A stretch of DNA of 64,000 nucleotides. Source: Phreatobacter oligotrophus. Its GTDB lineage: Bacteria > Pseudomonadota > Alphaproteobacteria > Rhizobiales > Phreatobacteraceae. Made by a program: the position numbers and the translations under genes. The notes beneath the pieces were generated by a model. That model searched no databases. It had not been told where the DNA came from and saw nothing but the letters and a program-made list of their open reading frames with translations. This document shows, one piece after another, positions 63,687 through 64,000 of this stretch (within the stretch, counting starts at the first letter, position 1; each line of letters begins with the position of its first letter). Location of the stretch: NCBI RefSeq assembly GCF_003046185.1, contig NZ_PZZL01000001.1:186001-250000 (forward strand), written 5' to 3'.

Positions 63687-64000
63687 TCAGGACGCCTTGA
63701 GGCCAGCCTCACCCATCGTCGCCGCGCGCGTCTGGTCGAACCGGCTGAGGCAGCCCGCCAGGGCGTCGGCCTCGACGGGCGGGGAGTAGAAATAGCCCTG
63801 GACCAGCACACCGCCGAGCTCGCGCAGCACCTCCAGCTCGCCTGCCGTCTCGACGCCCTCGATGACGCAGTCCAGCTTCATGTCGCGGCTGAGCGCGATG
63901 AGCGAGCGGACGATGTTGTGGCTGGCGGCGTCCTGTTCGATGCGGGCGATGAAGCTGCGGTCGATCTTCAGTTTCGTCAGCGGCAGGGAATGCAGCCGGG
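63687..64000 (-). CDS. C-terminal part of an EAL-domain cyclic di-GMP phosphodiesterase (truncated by window edge)
   Basis: The visible 104 codons read in from the right window edge to a TGA at 63687. The sequence SLPLTKLKIDRSFIARIEQD, then VIEGVETAGELEVLRELG and VQGYFYSPPVEADALA is the end of an EAL domain: KIDRSFI carries a metal Asp, EGVET the metal Glu, and QGYFYSPP the QGY/F ending. It degrades cyclic di-GMP if the rest is intact, and opposes the GGDEF protein at 12.2 kb. Confidence 0.9.
   Translation of the reverse strand, partial: RLHSLPLTKLKIDRSFIARIEQDAASHNIVRSLIALSRDMKLDCVIEGVETAGELEVLRELGGVLVQGYFYSPPVEADALAGCLSRFDQTRAATMGEAGLKAS

Overview
The window is a GC-rich, gene-dense piece of an alphaproteobacterial chromosome, most likely from the order Hyphomicrobiales (Rhizobiales). 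This rests on the gene order glyA-nrdR-ribD-ribE-ribH-nusB-thiL, a LdtR/LdtP envelope pair, DUF2865, DUF6163 and DUF6898-type proteins, a globin-coupled chemoreceptor, GANTC (CcrM-type) sites, and palindromic intergenic repeats of the kind common in that order. The genus cannot be fixed from the sequence alone. I see no prophage, insertion sequence, integron or CRISPR array. Nearly all genes look chromosomal and housekeeping or metabolic, with small accessory modules between them.

Layout. 1-7.4 kb: a truncated regulatory gene, moaA (molybdenum cofactor), a DUF971 protein overlapped by an unknown proline-rich protein, a TTT-type solute receptor, an ABM-fold protein, an SH3 protein, a LysE exporter and a GT39-like glycosyltransferase. 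7.4-13.3 kb: an inverted repeat, a GabD-like dehydrogenase, a phosphoglycolate phosphatase, a soluble chemoreceptor with a PilZ domain, a small RHH protein, a diguanylate cyclase and tRNA-Val(CAC). 13.4-23.9 kb: an AapJ-like binding protein next to an aminotransferase, a DUF2865 protein, an FAD monooxygenase plus DUF2783 pair separated by a cluster of GANTC sites, an Atm1-type ABC exporter, a LOG protein and a ParDE toxin-antitoxin pair. 23.9-30.5 kb: the cysS-GFA-cimA overlapping operon, small secreted proteins, CreA, a VOC protein and BrnTA. 30.5-37.5 kb: parC, a second AapJ-like binding protein, bpt, and the coupled operon hemB-lipoprotein-ilvA.

37.7-41.4 kb is a valine/isobutyrate catabolic operon (acyl-CoA dehydrogenase, 3-hydroxyisobutyryl-CoA hydrolase, a DUF6163 membrane protein, mmsB). 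41.4-44.1 kb holds ldtR, a 43-residue membrane peptide not found by usual length cut-offs, and an L,D-transpeptidase, i.e. a peptidoglycan-remodelling unit with a candidate operator upstream. 44.1-50.7 kb: a BrnT-like toxin paired with an HTH-type antitoxin behind a perfect palindrome, a DUF6898 protein, then glyA-nrdR-ribDEH-nusB-thiL, which joins one-carbon metabolism, ribonucleotide reductase control, riboflavin synthesis and thiamine phosphate activation. 50.7-54.2 kb: two palindromic repeat elements, a fused DppD-DppF ATPase, a peptide-deformylase relative that has lost metal ligands, and a YegP protein. 54.2-64 kb: a TAXI-TRAP transporter, a globin-coupled chemoreceptor, a YghU-type glutathione transferase, a cupin, a sulfite dehydrogenase pair (SorAB-like), MgtC and a truncated EAL protein.

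The best leads for something undescribed are the GANTC cluster with exact 24-bp phasing (19.4-19.5 kb), the small membrane peptide between ldtR and ldtP, the BrnT/HTH hybrid toxin-antitoxin pair, the degenerate deformylase, and the chemoreceptor-PilZ fusion.
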